Source: Rhododendron vialii (lineage: Eukaryota; Streptophyta; Magnoliopsida; Ericales; Ericaceae). From it: DNA of 64,000 nucleotides. The position numbers and the translations under genes were made by a program. This document shows, one piece after another, positions 22,801 to 33,260 of this stretch. Each line of letters opens with the position of its first letter. The first letter of the stretch is position 1. The stretch lies in assembly GCF_030253575.1 (NCBI RefSeq), contig NC_080560.1:34523501-34587500 (forward strand). The letters run 5' to 3'. The notes under the pieces were generated by a model, which was not told where the DNA came from, made no database searches, and saw only the letters and a list, made by a program, of their open reading frames with translations.

Positions 22801-24060
22801 TAGGAGGTATTTTGACAACCTCTGAATAATTCCTTAGACGCCTCTCTCCACCTTAGCTATGACTATCTTAGGTGCTCGGTCTCCACGAATCCTATAGGTA
22901 GCCAATTGCCTAGGATTTGTCAATATCAAGACATTACGGAATACAACCGAGTTCTCTCTATCCGAAATAGTGAAGGGTGCTTGATAATATTCCATTCCTT
23001 GAAAGCCAGTGAATGCTAGAGTCAGTAAAACGGTACCAAAGGTTCTGTTGAAATGATTAATTGTTCAGTTCAATGAGAGTTTGCTGCATTTTGAGCATCG
23101 GTTTTGAAGTTTCAATATATGAGAAATTTCGTTTCTCTTTCTCTTTTCATTTTATTTTGGTCAGGAGGTTGGGTTGTGGGGGCGTTCGTTTAGCCATAGC
23201 TCCTATCTAGACCATGAATTTATGCTTCTAAAATGCTACAGGCAAAGTTAGTGTAAATATTCACTTGGATAGCATCCAGACTCTTTTCAATTCTTTTCCC
23301 CTTCAAGAATTTGATTATGTTTTGTCTAACTTGATACAGAATCATGGCAAAGCATATTAGTGCACAAGGGGAGATGTTTTTGTGGTTGAAGATTTTCGGC
23401 TTTAGTAACTAATTACTTGATTGTTGTCTCGTCTACCTGCACTGCTGCACCAATGCTGACAATTTTGTTTTGACTTTGTATGCGTGATATTTGGTACACT
23501 CCTATGCTGTCTCATCTACCCGCAATTCCTAGATATTATAGGATTGATATTCTGTACACTGGCATCAGAAACTGACATGTTCATGCGAAAAGAATTGATC
23601 TCTTTCCTCCAGTCGGAACCTTTTCCTGTAATATTTTCTCAGTAAATATCTTTCCATCTGCCCATTCATTCTGTAGACTGTTTATACCTTTGATGCTTAA
23701 CTGTGGCATAATGCTGAATAATGTGAAGTTTACTGCTGTTGAGCAGATGAGCATTGGGAGGAAATGGAAGGAGATTATTGATGTTACGGATAAGATCTCT
23801 TACAGTTTTCATGTAAGTTTCTACAGTATGGCATTTCATCTGTGTTTAGCACCATAATGTTTTCCTGTCAGGTTGGCACACTGTCTTTGAAGACGCAACA
23901 AAGTGGGGAAAAACTCACAAAACTGCGTTGATGTTGGCCTGTTTCTATCGTCTTTCCTTTCATTGTACCAAAAAAGTGGGGAAAAACTCACATACTGCTT
24001 TGACATTGGCAGGATGATGCTAAAAAGGAAAGATCAGCAAAAGGTCGATACAATGTGTAA
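13852..24060 (+). CDS. eIF(iso)4E: Translation initiation factor eIF(iso)4E, cap-binding
   Basis: Five exons: 13852-14021, 16936-17104, 17238-17363, 23747-23812 and 24013-24060. Phases join without error into 192 residues. It binds the mRNA 5' cap and pairs with eIFiso4G in the plant-specific eIFiso4F complex. Visible hallmarks are [15 protein letters not shown]39 in GAAWGSS and W85-E86 in [10 protein letters not shown] (the two Trp that stack the cap guanine, plus the Glu that holds it), W56 in EEFW (eIF4G-facing), and [17 protein letters not shown] with the basic residues contacting cap phosphates. The N-terminus is short and GAAWG-type, which favours the iso form over eIF4E. Intron 1 (2.9 kb) and intron 4 (6.4 kb) are loaded with transposons. 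In other plants this gene is a recessive potyvirus-resistance locus; nothing here shows a resistance allele. Confidence 0.95.
14042..15709. mobile_element. hAT-like non-autonomous element in eIF(iso)4E intron 1
   Basis: The ends are inverted: TTAGGGATGCTAAACGAA at 14042 and TTCGTTTAGCAGCCCTAA at 15692-15709. Sub-terminal blocks are also inverted, for example AAAGCTTGTTCAAGAT near 14088 and ATCTTGAACAAGCTTTTAA near 15640. AGGG(N)TGCTAAAC-type ends occur in plant hAT elements. A clean 8-bp target duplication is not visible. The middle (14430-15530) looks like another insertion of retroelement character, without recognisable domains. The element begins only ~20 bases after the 5' splice site. 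Confidence 0.5.
17470..18985 (-). pseudogene. Decayed hAT-family transposase (DUF659 + C-terminal dimerisation)
   Basis: Read backwards from 18985 in shifting frames, conserved hAT blocks appear in the right order. First is the DUF659 start, with [20 protein letters not shown] and [15 protein letters not shown]. Next come [11 protein letters not shown] and [13 protein letters not shown] near 18660, then [17 protein letters not shown] near 18050. [13 protein letters not shown] follows near 17880, [13 protein letters not shown] near 17590, and finally [10 protein letters not shown] near 17485, the hallmark hAT dimerisation motif. Frameshifts and stops lie between blocks, so it cannot encode an active enzyme. 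It lies antisense in intron 4 of eIF(iso)4E. The N-terminal BED zinc finger was not found. Confidence 0.85.
19274..19514. mobile_element. Stowaway MITE
   Basis: TA target duplication at 19272-19273 and 19515-19516. The ends are CTCCCTTCGTTCCATATTGA and its near-inverse TCAATATGGAACAGAGGGAG. 241 bases, no coding capacity. CTCCCTYCGTYCC plus TA is diagnostic of Tc1/mariner-derived Stowaway elements. Confidence 0.9.
19705..21318 (-). mobile_element. Non-autonomous LTR retroelement (minus orientation) in eIF(iso)4E intron 4
   Basis: Direct repeats 19705-19820 and 21187-21301 (about 96% alike) flank a 1.4-kb centre. On the minus strand the sequence TGGTATCAGAGC (21175-21186), the usual initiator-tRNA-Met primer site, abuts the upstream repeat directly. 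The LTR has a TATA box (TATATAAATAAG, minus). Flanks read ATATT at 19700-19704 and 21319-21323, a likely 5-bp target duplication with TG...CA ends. The 3' LTR (left) lacks the first 17 bases that the 5' LTR has. The centre is very rich in AAC/ACC (Thr/Asn/Gln-like on plus) and holds no polymerase. A Gly/Arg/His-rich scrap at about 20130-20250 could be worn gag. Confidence 0.75.
19825..19849. repeat. Perfect 12-bp hairpin beside the LTR
   Basis: ACAAGCTGGAGA, one C, then TCTCCAGCTTGT, located just inside the left LTR of the element above. Confidence 0.85.
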
Positions 24061-24538
24061 CACCGCTGCTCCTTTCTGTTACCCATCTGTGATGAACGCA
24101 ATAGATTGTGCGGGACAGTTTCTATCTGTGCTCTATTCTATATCATGTTTAATGGGATGGCTTTGCTAGTAAGATGCATTTAAGTATTTTGAATGTACTC
24201 CCATACATTATACTTGGCAATCCTATATTCTTTGATGGTGCTGTTTGTCAATTTCCTCTACGGAGTTAAGACAGTGATACAAGCCTTCACATTTTCTTTT
24301 CCTATCTGGCGTTTTTACTTTCTCGGTTACCAAAAAGTCTCTCCTTGAGCTTTATTGCAATAGTAGGAATCCAAATATCACTATTGCAAAATTGAAGGAT
24401 GTCCAAGTGTGCAGCAAAACAAGGTATGTTTTTACTTTACATTCCAGTTAGCAAAGTATACCTTTCAATTCCTCAAACTCAAGTTTACGACAATTCTCAT
24501 ATTGACAACAGGGGAATATAATTACATAAATCTTTTCA

Positions 24539-25050
24539 TCAAGCAAGGAATCCTAGTCTTTCCCCATTCTTCTTCGCTAGTCGAATTAGTCCTTGTCTTT
24601 GTTTCGCATCTGCTCCTATTGATTTGCAGAACTCTGTAATCACCTGAGAATATATCGTGATGTGTGAATACAAATATATGCAATACATACGAATAGTTAT
24701 ACGCACACGCATAGATAAGTAGTTCTAGAAAGACTGGTTTTACTGCAAGAAAAGAGTGGTACCTGGGAGTGGAGAGCAATTGCTTTGCCTCTGAGCTGAT
24801 TGAACCGTTTCCTGCCAACGATATTGCGCGTGAGAACAACAATTGGAGCGAAGATGCCCTTCCCTTCATTGACATTCTTCATTACAGGCTGAAACCGTAC
24901 CGGCTTCCGAACTCGAACACGGGTTGGGGCTGACTTGGGCAACTGGGTGTAGTAGTAGTTCTCACCAGCAACCGATTTTCCCCAGTTTCCATGGAAGGAT
25001 GAACCCAACAACCCTCCTTTGAACCCAGTTGCAGAAATTGATGTAAGCAT
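24539..25050 (-). CDS. PGR5: PGR5, chloroplast cyclic electron flow protein
   Basis: Two exons on the minus strand, 25050-24763 (96 codons) and 24643-24539 (34 codons plus stop), joined in phase 0 after HSQ, give 130 residues, the normal PGR5 length. The first ~50 residues are a Ser/Gly-rich chloroplast transit peptide. The mature part contains MKNVNEGKGIFAPIVVLTRN, KRFNQLRGKAIALHSQ and, from exon 2, VITEFCKSIGADAKQR with the C-terminus LIRLAKKNGERLGFLA, essentially the family consensus. PGR5 acts with PGRL1 at the thylakoid in ferredoxin-dependent cyclic electron flow around photosystem I and protects it under fluctuating light. Its 3' end faces that of eIF(iso)4E, with only 478 bases between stop codons. 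The sequence is intact. Confidence 0.96.
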
Positions 25051-26792
25051 GGGAGATAAATAGAATGTCTTCTTCTTCTTTACCTTCTTCTTCTTAGTTA
25101 TTAGTTCCTTTTGAACTTTTTTCCTGACAGTGGTGTTTGTGATGATGTGTGTGTGGTGGTGTAACTATGAGGACCTCGGGTTTTTATTTGGTGGGTATGG
25201 TGAGGGAGAGTTGAAAGGTGCATTGAGAGCCACACACAATGCTGGTGGCTTGGTTTTTTTTTTTTTCCTTGTAGTTTTCCCCAAAGAGAGATGTGTTCTG
25301 TCCAGATGAGGTGGAAATCATGGGATTTTCGCTACCGTCCATTGTGGGCCTTATCAAGTTTTCACTGCAACAATTAGAACCGTTCATCTTGTAAGATCTG
25401 CAAATGATTATATCCACGCAAATAATCAGCTCTATCAGACATCAATAGCTATACCAAAAGTTCAATTTTGGTTTATAAAACGGACGACATGATTTTGTCA
25501 CTAGTTTTTTTTTTTTTTTTAAGTTAAACTGTCCATGACCGTCTATTTTATGAATTAAAATTTAATTTTTGATGTATCTATTGATGTCCGATAAAATTGA
25601 TTTTTCACGTGGATATATAATTTTGTAGGCCTTGCAAGATGAACGGTGCAGATTACTGCAGTAAATGCTCAGTAGGGTCCCAAAACCCTTGTACTGCTTG
25701 GACAGTTGCTTGTCTTAATGCTCCTCTCGTTCTGGTTCTGAACGTAGCGCTGCTGCATTACATACGTCGCGCACAAATTACCGTAGAAACACGGTGCTGT
25801 GGCCCCACAACAGCAGTGAGTCCGACAACTATGCACGTACCCATGGGAGCATTGGATAATCACATGTACCGATGATATTACAGGGAACCGAGGCTCAATT
25901 TTTCTCCAAAATAGTGTAGTGTCCCTGGGACTGAGAGCGTCTCCAAGGGAGATAACTTTGTTCGGTTAACCGTTTTGTTTTAGTTTTGTTTTCAATTATT
26001 GTACTATTTCTTTCTTCAATCATTATCTTATTTTTTCAATTATTTCTTCCTCATCTTTCTCTATCTCTCTCCAATCATTACTCCTATCTTCAATCATTAT
26101 TCTATTTCTCTCTTCACTATCTACCAAAACTAAACTAATCTAAACTCTCAACCAAACACAACTGTTAAAATTATAGTTTAACTGATTTTAAAGATCAATG
26201 TCAGCAAACGGCACTCCAAGAGGAGTAGCGAACTTGATACACCATGTTGGCGTAGCGCGTACTCTCTCTCTCTCCAAATTTCAAGAGTGAGAAAGTAACT
26301 CTTAAAACTTTCATATCGTCAAATGTAGTATTTGTTATGATTGGTTAACTTCTTCTTCTTCTTTGTTGATAAAGTGGGTTATTTTAAATAAAAAAAGTAA
26401 TAAAATACTAGTATCTAACATTAGAAGAGTCCCGTGGAATACTCAGGTAGCAAATGACTTTTCAATTTATCATATGTGTCACGGATACTATATTTGGTAT
26501 ATAGAATTATACAATTTATCATATGTGTCACAGATATTATATTTGATATATAAAATTATATTATTTTCCTAGGATCGTTCTGACATACAAGTTAAAAATG
26601 GCTTTTGTTTTTGGTTGTGTGCACCAAAGATTCCAAATGATCAAGGTAGAATCCAATCAAATACGGAGTATTTCTCGTATTTGTTCACTTTCCAACGTTT
26701 TTGCAACAGTTTCTGCATTTCAACATACCCCCGGAGACTACCAAAACAAAATTAAAATATTTCAACCGCGAGGTTTCTTCCTCAAAGTCCAA
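25051..26792. other. PGR5 promoter side and intergenic DNA
   Basis: 25051-25300 is the probable 5'UTR and promoter of PGR5 on the minus strand. The remainder has pyrimidine-rich stretches (26000-26120) and, at 26464-26571, a ~59-bp tandem duplication containing ATTTATCATATGTGTCAC. No gene is recognised. Confidence 0.5.
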
Positions 26793-27161
26793 GAGCATCT
26801 TCAATCCATCTCTATTTCTTCAAAATAGAGGAAGGATGTGACACATTGAGGGAGATTATATAATTTATTCTTTTTTTTTCTTCACTTTTTGTAGTTTTTG
26901 GGAGAATTTTTGAGGGACCTACCGTCCTTTTTAGAGTTTGGTCTTTCAAAAGTAAATTTGGTCCTCTAAAAATGGAGGATCAAAAATAAATTTGGAGTAC
27001 AAAATTCCTCCAAACTCTAAAAAGGACGATGGGTCCCTCAAAAATTCTCTCAAAAAGTATAAAAAGTGTAAAGAAAAAATAGAATAAATTACAAAATCTC
27101 CCTTCGATGTGTTACGTTCATACTCTATTTTGGAGGAAATGAAAATGGACTGGAGATGCTC
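26793..27161. mobile_element. Foldback MITE, GAGCATC ends
   Basis: Ends GAGCATCTTCAATCCAT and ATGGACTGGAGATGCTC are inverted. Matching inner blocks (GAGAATTTTTGAGGGACC against GGGTCCCTCAAAAATTCTC, and AAAAAGGACG) make the arms ~170 bases, almost meeting in the middle. Flanks are CAA and TAA, close to the 3-bp TAA duplication of related copies at 37959 and 52846. It ends ~200 bases before the DUF716 gene. Confidence 0.75.
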
Positions 27162-27366
27162 TAACCCCTCCCTTCTGGGAGCAGATCGAACGCGTAAAGC
27201 GCCTGCAAGATTTTCTCATCTCTCATCTCTCCTCTCTCCTCTCTCATCAAAAGAGGTAACCCTCCTCCATCCTTTGATTTTCATTTTGTACAACTCCCTT
27301 AATTAACATGCTCTTTCTTTGAAACCCAATCAAGAAAAACCACAAAGCACGAACAAAAACAAGAAC

Positions 27367-28233
27367 ATGGGTTCATTAGCAACACTCTTCTCCACCTTCC
27401 TCTTCCTCTCCCCCCTGGGCATTCGCCGCCTCCTCTGCTCCTTCTCTCTCTACCTCAAGAACCCACCTCTCTACCGATCAAGACCATGGTACTTCTCGGA
27501 ACCCAGGTGGAAAAACATTGACTTTTATACCCTCCTCATTACCCTACCCATTGCCTCATTCTCCGACCTCTTCATCTTCCTCGCCTTCCCCGGCCCCCCC
27601 ACGTACCGGTTTGCCTTCCTGCACCAATCATTTGTGGTTTGTCTCTTCTGGGTACTAGCCATTTTGATCATTTTCCGCGAATACTTCGACCCCATTGCCG
27701 TTCCTGAGAGTTTCATATATGTTTTTGCTGGCATTGTGTTTGTCATAGAGAATATGTTAATGGGTGAAGGCATCACAGGGGTAGGTGGTGTTGTGTATGA
27801 GTGGTTGGGAGGGTTGACCGTTGTTTGTGCCAGTTGTTGCTTCTATCTTTCGATTAGACCGGCTGCATTTTTTGCGGAATTCTTGTTGAATTCAGGGCTT
27901 GTGTTTAAGGGAACGTGGGCGTTGCAAATTGGTTTGTCTTTGTATACGGATACATTTGCGGTGAAGGGGTGTGACAAAATTTCCATGTCCCCAGCCCAGG
28001 GGAAGATGGATGTTAAGTGTGGCCTCGAGGAGGATAGGGTACGGGGTATTGCTGTGATGAATGTCTTGTTTATTGGGCATGCGACTTTGATAGTGGTTAC
28101 GGGTTTTGTGTTGTTTGGGTTGTTATGCAGTAACCGGAACTTAAGGTGTGGCGATGCTAGCGGCCCATTGCTGGCGGAACTTGAATCCGAGAGTATGCAG
28201 ATGCACAACCTTCCTGAATGTGAACTAGAATGA
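27367..28233 (+). CDS. DUF716 / TMEM45-like multi-pass membrane protein
   Basis: Single exon, 288 residues from the ATG in AACATGGGTTC, which fits plant start context. The upstream in-frame ATG at 27319 would add 16 polar residues that family members lack. About seven hydrophobic helices are visible (near 1-25, 50-75, 85-105, 115-137, 145-163, 170-192 and 232-258). DUF716 hallmarks include the PGPPTY region, the acidic ENMLMGEG loop, and FKGTWALQIGLSLY around 190. The tail is polar and acidic. Plant members have been linked to virus or stress responses and animal TMEM45 proteins sit in membranes, but the molecular function is unknown. Codon use is GC-rich at the 5' end and AT-rich at the 3' end. 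Intact. Confidence 0.85.
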   Translation: MGSLATLFSTFLFLSPLGIRRLLCSFSLYLKNPPLYRSRPWYFSEPRWKNIDFYTLLITLPIASFSDLFIFLAFPGPPTYRFAFLHQSFVVCLFWVLAILIIFREYFDPIAVPESFIYVFAGIVFVIENMLMGEGITGVGGVVYEWLGGLTVVCASCCFYLSIRPAAFFAEFLLNSGLVFKGTWALQIGLSLYTDTFAVKGCDKISMSPAQGKMDVKCGLEEDRVRGIAVMNVLFIGHATLIVVTGFVLFGLLCSNRNLRCGDASGPLLAELESESMQMHNLPECELE

Positions 28234-30382
28234 GAGTTTATGGGTCTGTTTTCTTCTATATTGTGGTGTAGAATATGGGTGTTGATTGTATTTATCACTT
28301 TTGAGTACAAGAAGTTTTGTTTTGTTTATGCTTAGATAGTGTTATAACCTTTCTCTTTTTCCCCTCCATATACCTGTTTTTTGGCACATGGTTTTCTTTT
28401 TTCCTGCACCATACCTGAATTGGAAATTACTCGTGAATCTTGTGTTGCTTACATCTTATTTATTTATATATTGCTGCAAACGAATTATCAATCCCTAATG
28501 GTGTATGGATTCATTATAACTACTAAACTCTACCTATGGGTGATATGTTGGACCTTTGAAGGGATTTTTGACCTTCTATGTGATCTGTGTGGGAATATAA
28601 ACGCTAGATATTTATGGACCTACCTATGGGTGTCACATATTGTACCTCTGAATAGCTTTGTGAACTCTTTATATGAATGTGCATCTGCAGCTCTTGCATA
28701 CTTGGTTGGAAAAGCACATCGAAGATTCTATAGAACTTTTGAACATCATTTTGTTAAGCATAAGACGTTCATTCACCACCATGTCAGCATGTATGTGGCT
28801 ATGTGAAGGCAGTTCTCACTTCTTCCTTGCTCGGAAATAATTTCTCTTAAAGAAAAGGGAGAACATAATAAAACTGTTGCTTGGAAAGCAAATTGATACT
28901 GATGGAAAATGTCTTCTCTGCGATTTATGTGTGGAGGTCTTGGAAATTGATGGAAGTTTAACGCAACTTACTTATCAGATGGGATACGTGAACTAAAATA
29001 GCTCTGCCATCCCAAACTATCATTATTTTGATTCCTTTGCTAGGAGCCTAGTACCATCCCAAATAAATTTTGGAGTTAATAAGCTCTTATTTTGTTGGTT
29101 GTAGTGCTTTTTAAGTCAGTGATAGCTCTTAGATCCCGAACGATCTTTCTGACATTCAAATATTGCAACGCAGTCATAGCTAAAAAGGCTCTTAGCTCCC
29201 AAGGTTGATATTTTTTGTTTTTGATACTGGAAGAATGACAGCTGATTACTAATAAACGACTGACATATTTAGACATAATAACCAATAAACAACTTCATAC
29301 CTCTAGTTGCATCGGATATCGAGTTTTTTTCTGCACACATCTCCCAGGTTAGGAGAAAGGGTACACTAAGGCCGAGGCTGGATGGCAGAAATGAAAGATC
29401 ATGATGGTACCTCCTTTTGAAGATTTATGTACCAGTTATTGTTGCTGTTAGGAATCCAATACGTGAATTGAAGCATTTTTAGGCTTGAGCTCCCTTCTTC
29501 ATTCTTGAAAGTCAAAGATTTCTATGGGGGAGAGGGAGCTAGGTTCCCCCTTAGCTTGGCAATCTCATAATTTCTCCAATGGGTAACCAGGGATGAATTT
29601 TGTTATCTTAGATGTATGCAACTTATGGAACGGATATCTCTGGGCATTCCATTAGCTTTTCATTCTCTCGGGGCGTGCTGCCTCATGGGCTTTTATGGGT
29701 GTTGCTTAGACAATATAAGTTCATCTGGGAATTGTAGCATACTTACCTGCATTGAATGTTAGAACACAGTGCGGGTCCTTTAAGGAGCTCAATATGTCCA
29801 AAATGGAGAATGAACCTGCATTATATTCTATGGATGGCATGTTTGGAAATACCAGATTTGAACATTCTTTAGTTCGTCTAAACATTATTAACAGTACAGT
29901 AGTTGAATTAAGTGAACTACTGGGGAGGAGACAAGATGCAACACATTTCCTATACTTAATACCTTGCGTAAGTTGTTAAGGAGCAATAAACCCTTAGGAT
30001 TTGAAACAGGAGTTTTGTTGGTTCAGAATTGCAACAAAACTAGATGAAGACGAAAATGCATGAGAGAGACATGGAAACTCGTGAAACAACATTTAAATAT
30101 TTAATACAGATTTTGTTGCTGGGAAATTTGTTTAGTTTCACTATTGAAGAAAAGTAATGCGGCTTGTTAGCAGTGCTAGGGCTTCTATCTCAATGTGTTA
30201 GTACCTTAGTGTTTACTTGAACTCCTAAGTTTTAACAACCTGCTATGCAAACCATATGGTGTGTCTCACTGTGTCCTGGGTGTCTTTGGCTTTTTTCTTC
30301 TTCTGAACAATAGAAATCCTCTTAATGGAGCTGCTGTGTTTGTATAGGTCGTCATCTTATTGTAGAGCATTTGTGTGTATAG
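28234..30382. other. Gene-poor stretch, no gene recognised
   Basis: 28234-28380 is the likely DUF716 3'UTR. An open frame of 141 codons at 28381-28806 has no family resemblance and internal repeat-like wording (CTACCTATGGGTG twice), so it is not called. Nothing else stands out. Confidence 0.5.
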
Positions 30383-30719
30383 TGGGAAGCGAAGTCCCAC
30401 ATTGCTTGGGTACCAAAGTAAAACGAAGAATATAAGCGTGATGACACCCTCACTTCAAAAGCTAGCTTTTGGAGTTGAGTTCTACCCAAGACCATGTAAC
30501 ATGGTATCAGAGCCGGGTATGCCAAGGATGGGTAGGGTGCGTGTCCCTCATCTGCACGTAGTAGGTGCTGCCAAGTGAGCATGCTGCGCGTGAGGGAGGG
30601 TGTGAAGCAAAGTCCCACATTGCTTGGGTACCAAAGTAATACGAAGAATATAAGTGTGAGGGCACCCTCACTTCAAAAGCTAGCTTTTGGGGTTGAGTTC
30701 TACCCAAGACCGTGTAACA
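30383..30719 (+). mobile_element. Complete TRIM retroelement, 337 bp
   Basis: A terminal-repeat retrotransposon in miniature with every structural part. The 5' LTR is 30383-30501 and the 3' LTR 30601-30719, both 119 bases with 8 differences by my count. They start TG and end ACA, and share AAGTCCCACATTGCTTGGG. The primer site TGGTATCAGAGC (30502-30513) touches the 5' LTR and matches the usual initiator-tRNA-Met PBS. A purine tract GAGGGAGGG (30592-30600) touches the 3' LTR. The 5-bp target duplication TATAG lies at 30378-30382 and 30720-30724. The internal part is only 99 bases and codes for nothing. Each LTR holds the palindrome AAAAGCTAGCTTTT. Confidence 0.93.
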
Positions 30720-30724
30720 TATAG

Positions 30725-32802
30725 AACTGCAAATTCTGACAGTCAAATGCTCAAATAATACAATTTGGAAATTTTAGGACAAGATGAATCCAAACTGTAC
30801 AGGCATACGCACTACTCACTAGCAATCGTGTATTCATATTGTTCACTGCAAGTGTAGAAGCTTAAGTTGTAACCCTTAACTGCTTTACTTTGGTTCAGCA
30901 TAGAATCCCATTGATGGTCGAAGTGAAGAACTTCAGCATTGGACACATTCTAAGTAGGATGCTAGGCATGAGTCGCATGACTTGGTCAATCAATTGAATT
31001 TCTTGGTGTAATATTCAATTTTCTTTATTTTTTTTTTGTCCATTTTGATTTCCTCTTTTTGGTGTGGACTGAGGAAGATAGCTGAGAACAGCTAGTCAAT
31101 TAGAGCTCTTATGATTTTGATCTTGCACTTGCAATTCACAAAACATGTTACCAATTGGTGAATATCTTCTGATTAACAACACATACCAGAGTTGTTTGTA
31201 CCGGATGCCATCATTGCACCACAAATTTTTTTGTTAGTTGTTACTTTTATCTGGTGTCCGAGTATTGGGGCCATGGGAGCCAGCCAGGTTGGGTAGTGTC
31301 ATGTGATGTAAATTCAGAGAGGTGCTATGTAGGCTTGAGAACGGAAATTGGGTATGAAATGATAAGAATGGCACTGTGGAATCTTTAATCTCGTCTCAAC
31401 TATTGTGATACAACAGAAGAGGGCTTCACTTGATCTCATCCGGGGACTGGATCTATAGTGCATGATGTCTTGCAGTGTATGTAGATTGAAGCACAACTGG
31501 CAGCAATGATTGCACCGGTATATCATAGTTATAACTTCTTGGATTGAAGGAAATGGAAGAGACCCAGATGTGAGAGTTGCAAAAAGGGCAGCGAAAATAT
31601 CTCTGTGGTAATTTTCTTCTGCACCTCTTGAGTCCATTATATTTGACTACTTTGAAACATCTTAGACTTGCGATTAGAAAAGGAGTTATCAGTGGTACAT
31701 AAATTTTGACCTACCAACGTATTCTTATTCCTCCTCCTAGTGAATGTACTTGGATCAAGCTGCAACCTTGTGAATGCAGGCAGTAATATGGTAACCTTAT
31801 TCAGTCACATGTCATATGTTGGCTGTCCAAATCGTTCTGTTTTTACTGCCAGCTACTATTTGTTGAACTCTATACGAGATTTTAGGCTGCATGTGAATGT
31901 CAAGTGAAGAACAGATATGGTAGTTTCCTTACAAGTACAAATATAGCATGGAGCTCTGTTCAGGGAATTCACTCAACGTGTATGACTGTTCATGCAGATG
32001 TAGTCATTGCAAAAATTATAAGTAGGAATCTGTTCAGAAACCATTTCATCATTTATGTAAAGCAATTCATGGACATAAGCTTCCATCTTTTTTTTGCCCT
32101 TGGTGGATGGAAAAGAGCCTATAAATCTTATCAACTTGATGAAAGGTTGAGGTTTCGTGAATCTTGATTCTCGAATGTGAAAGATTTGATTTTACCATTT
32201 GGATATTGTACTACAAGTGAAACATAACAGCAATCAACTTGTGTGATATGTTCATGAGAGAAAATAGTTGCTTTCGTTTTCTACTCATCTGTACTGCATT
32301 AAACTTGCGTATTGACAACCATGATTGGAATTCGGGTCATGGCCGGAAACAGTTAATCCATGAAATCATGAATTATATTTCTAGAGGGGAGTTCTCTTGA
32401 TCTGATCGGTGAAATCACCTTTTTGTCTTGCCATTTTGGGTTCTAAGAAACTCTTCCTCTACTTGCATTCATAGTTCCATGATCCAAATTCCACGATGGA
32501 CATAACCATGAACATTTGGTTTTTCTCCTTGTGCTATTTTTGGCAGCTTGATTGTGATTTGTAAACATAGTTATGTTTTCTTCTATATTATTCTGCATGC
32601 GTAATTGTGTTTCGACATTGGCCCTTTGGTGAAATGCACACTTTTAGGAATATAATCTTATATGTGCACTGGAGGTTGCATTCAGGCAAGCCACTCTTGG
32701 ACTTGGTTTTAGTTCTTCTTAGGTGATCTCAACTAAGTTTTCTCATTGATTGCAGTTTCTACGAAGCCCTATTCATCTCTCTTCATTTTTTGGGAGTTCA
32801 CA
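30725..32802. other. Gene-poor stretch, no gene recognised
   Basis: AT-rich, with short open frames only. None has a recognisable motif or a plausible splice partner. Confidence 0.45.
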
Positions 32803-33260
32803 ATGTAGTGGGCTGAGCACCCATACGGGCCGAATCCGAGTGGTTAAGTGGCTGGCAATAACGACAGACCAGCAGATTTTGGTTGGGCCGAACATAGTGG
32901 GCCAAGCCCAAAGCCCACACGTTCTGAACACGAGAAGACAGTTATGGGCCAGGCTTGGACCCGACCCGTAGAGTCATCCTGAGCAGTTGGTTATGGAAAG
33001 CTTCTAGAAGGTTCTTAGCCCTTCTTGACACGTGGTTCCTGACCACATGGCACTCCAATGATGTCATTAACTGAAGCGGTTACGCGTGACGTGACTGACG
33101 TCCCAGGCGCGTGTCTATATATACCAAGGGATAAACCCAAAAAAAAGTACACCATTCCGAGTCTACACTCTACAGCACTTACTCCTTCTCCACTCACTAA
33201 CTTGAGCGTAGGAGGGTTGTTTGGCTGGTCACAGCCCTATGACTTGTTTTGCAGGTTGCT
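32803..33260 (+). mobile_element. LTR-like block related to 8335-9471
   Basis: It starts TGTAGTGGGCTGAGC. It contains repeated GGGCC motifs, a G-box-core region (ACGTGACTGACGTCCC), a TATA box CTATATATACC (33114), and the leader AACTTGAGCGTAGGAGGG followed by CACAGCCCTATGACTTGTTTTG (33198-33250). That leader parallels 9165-9215. It is probably a solo or truncated LTR. The right end and target duplication are not resolved. Confidence 0.5.

Noticed and set aside
28381-28806. 141-codon open frame downstream of DUF716
   Set aside because: Atypical composition, no motif, internal repeats and no splice partner; most likely chance in AT-rich DNA.
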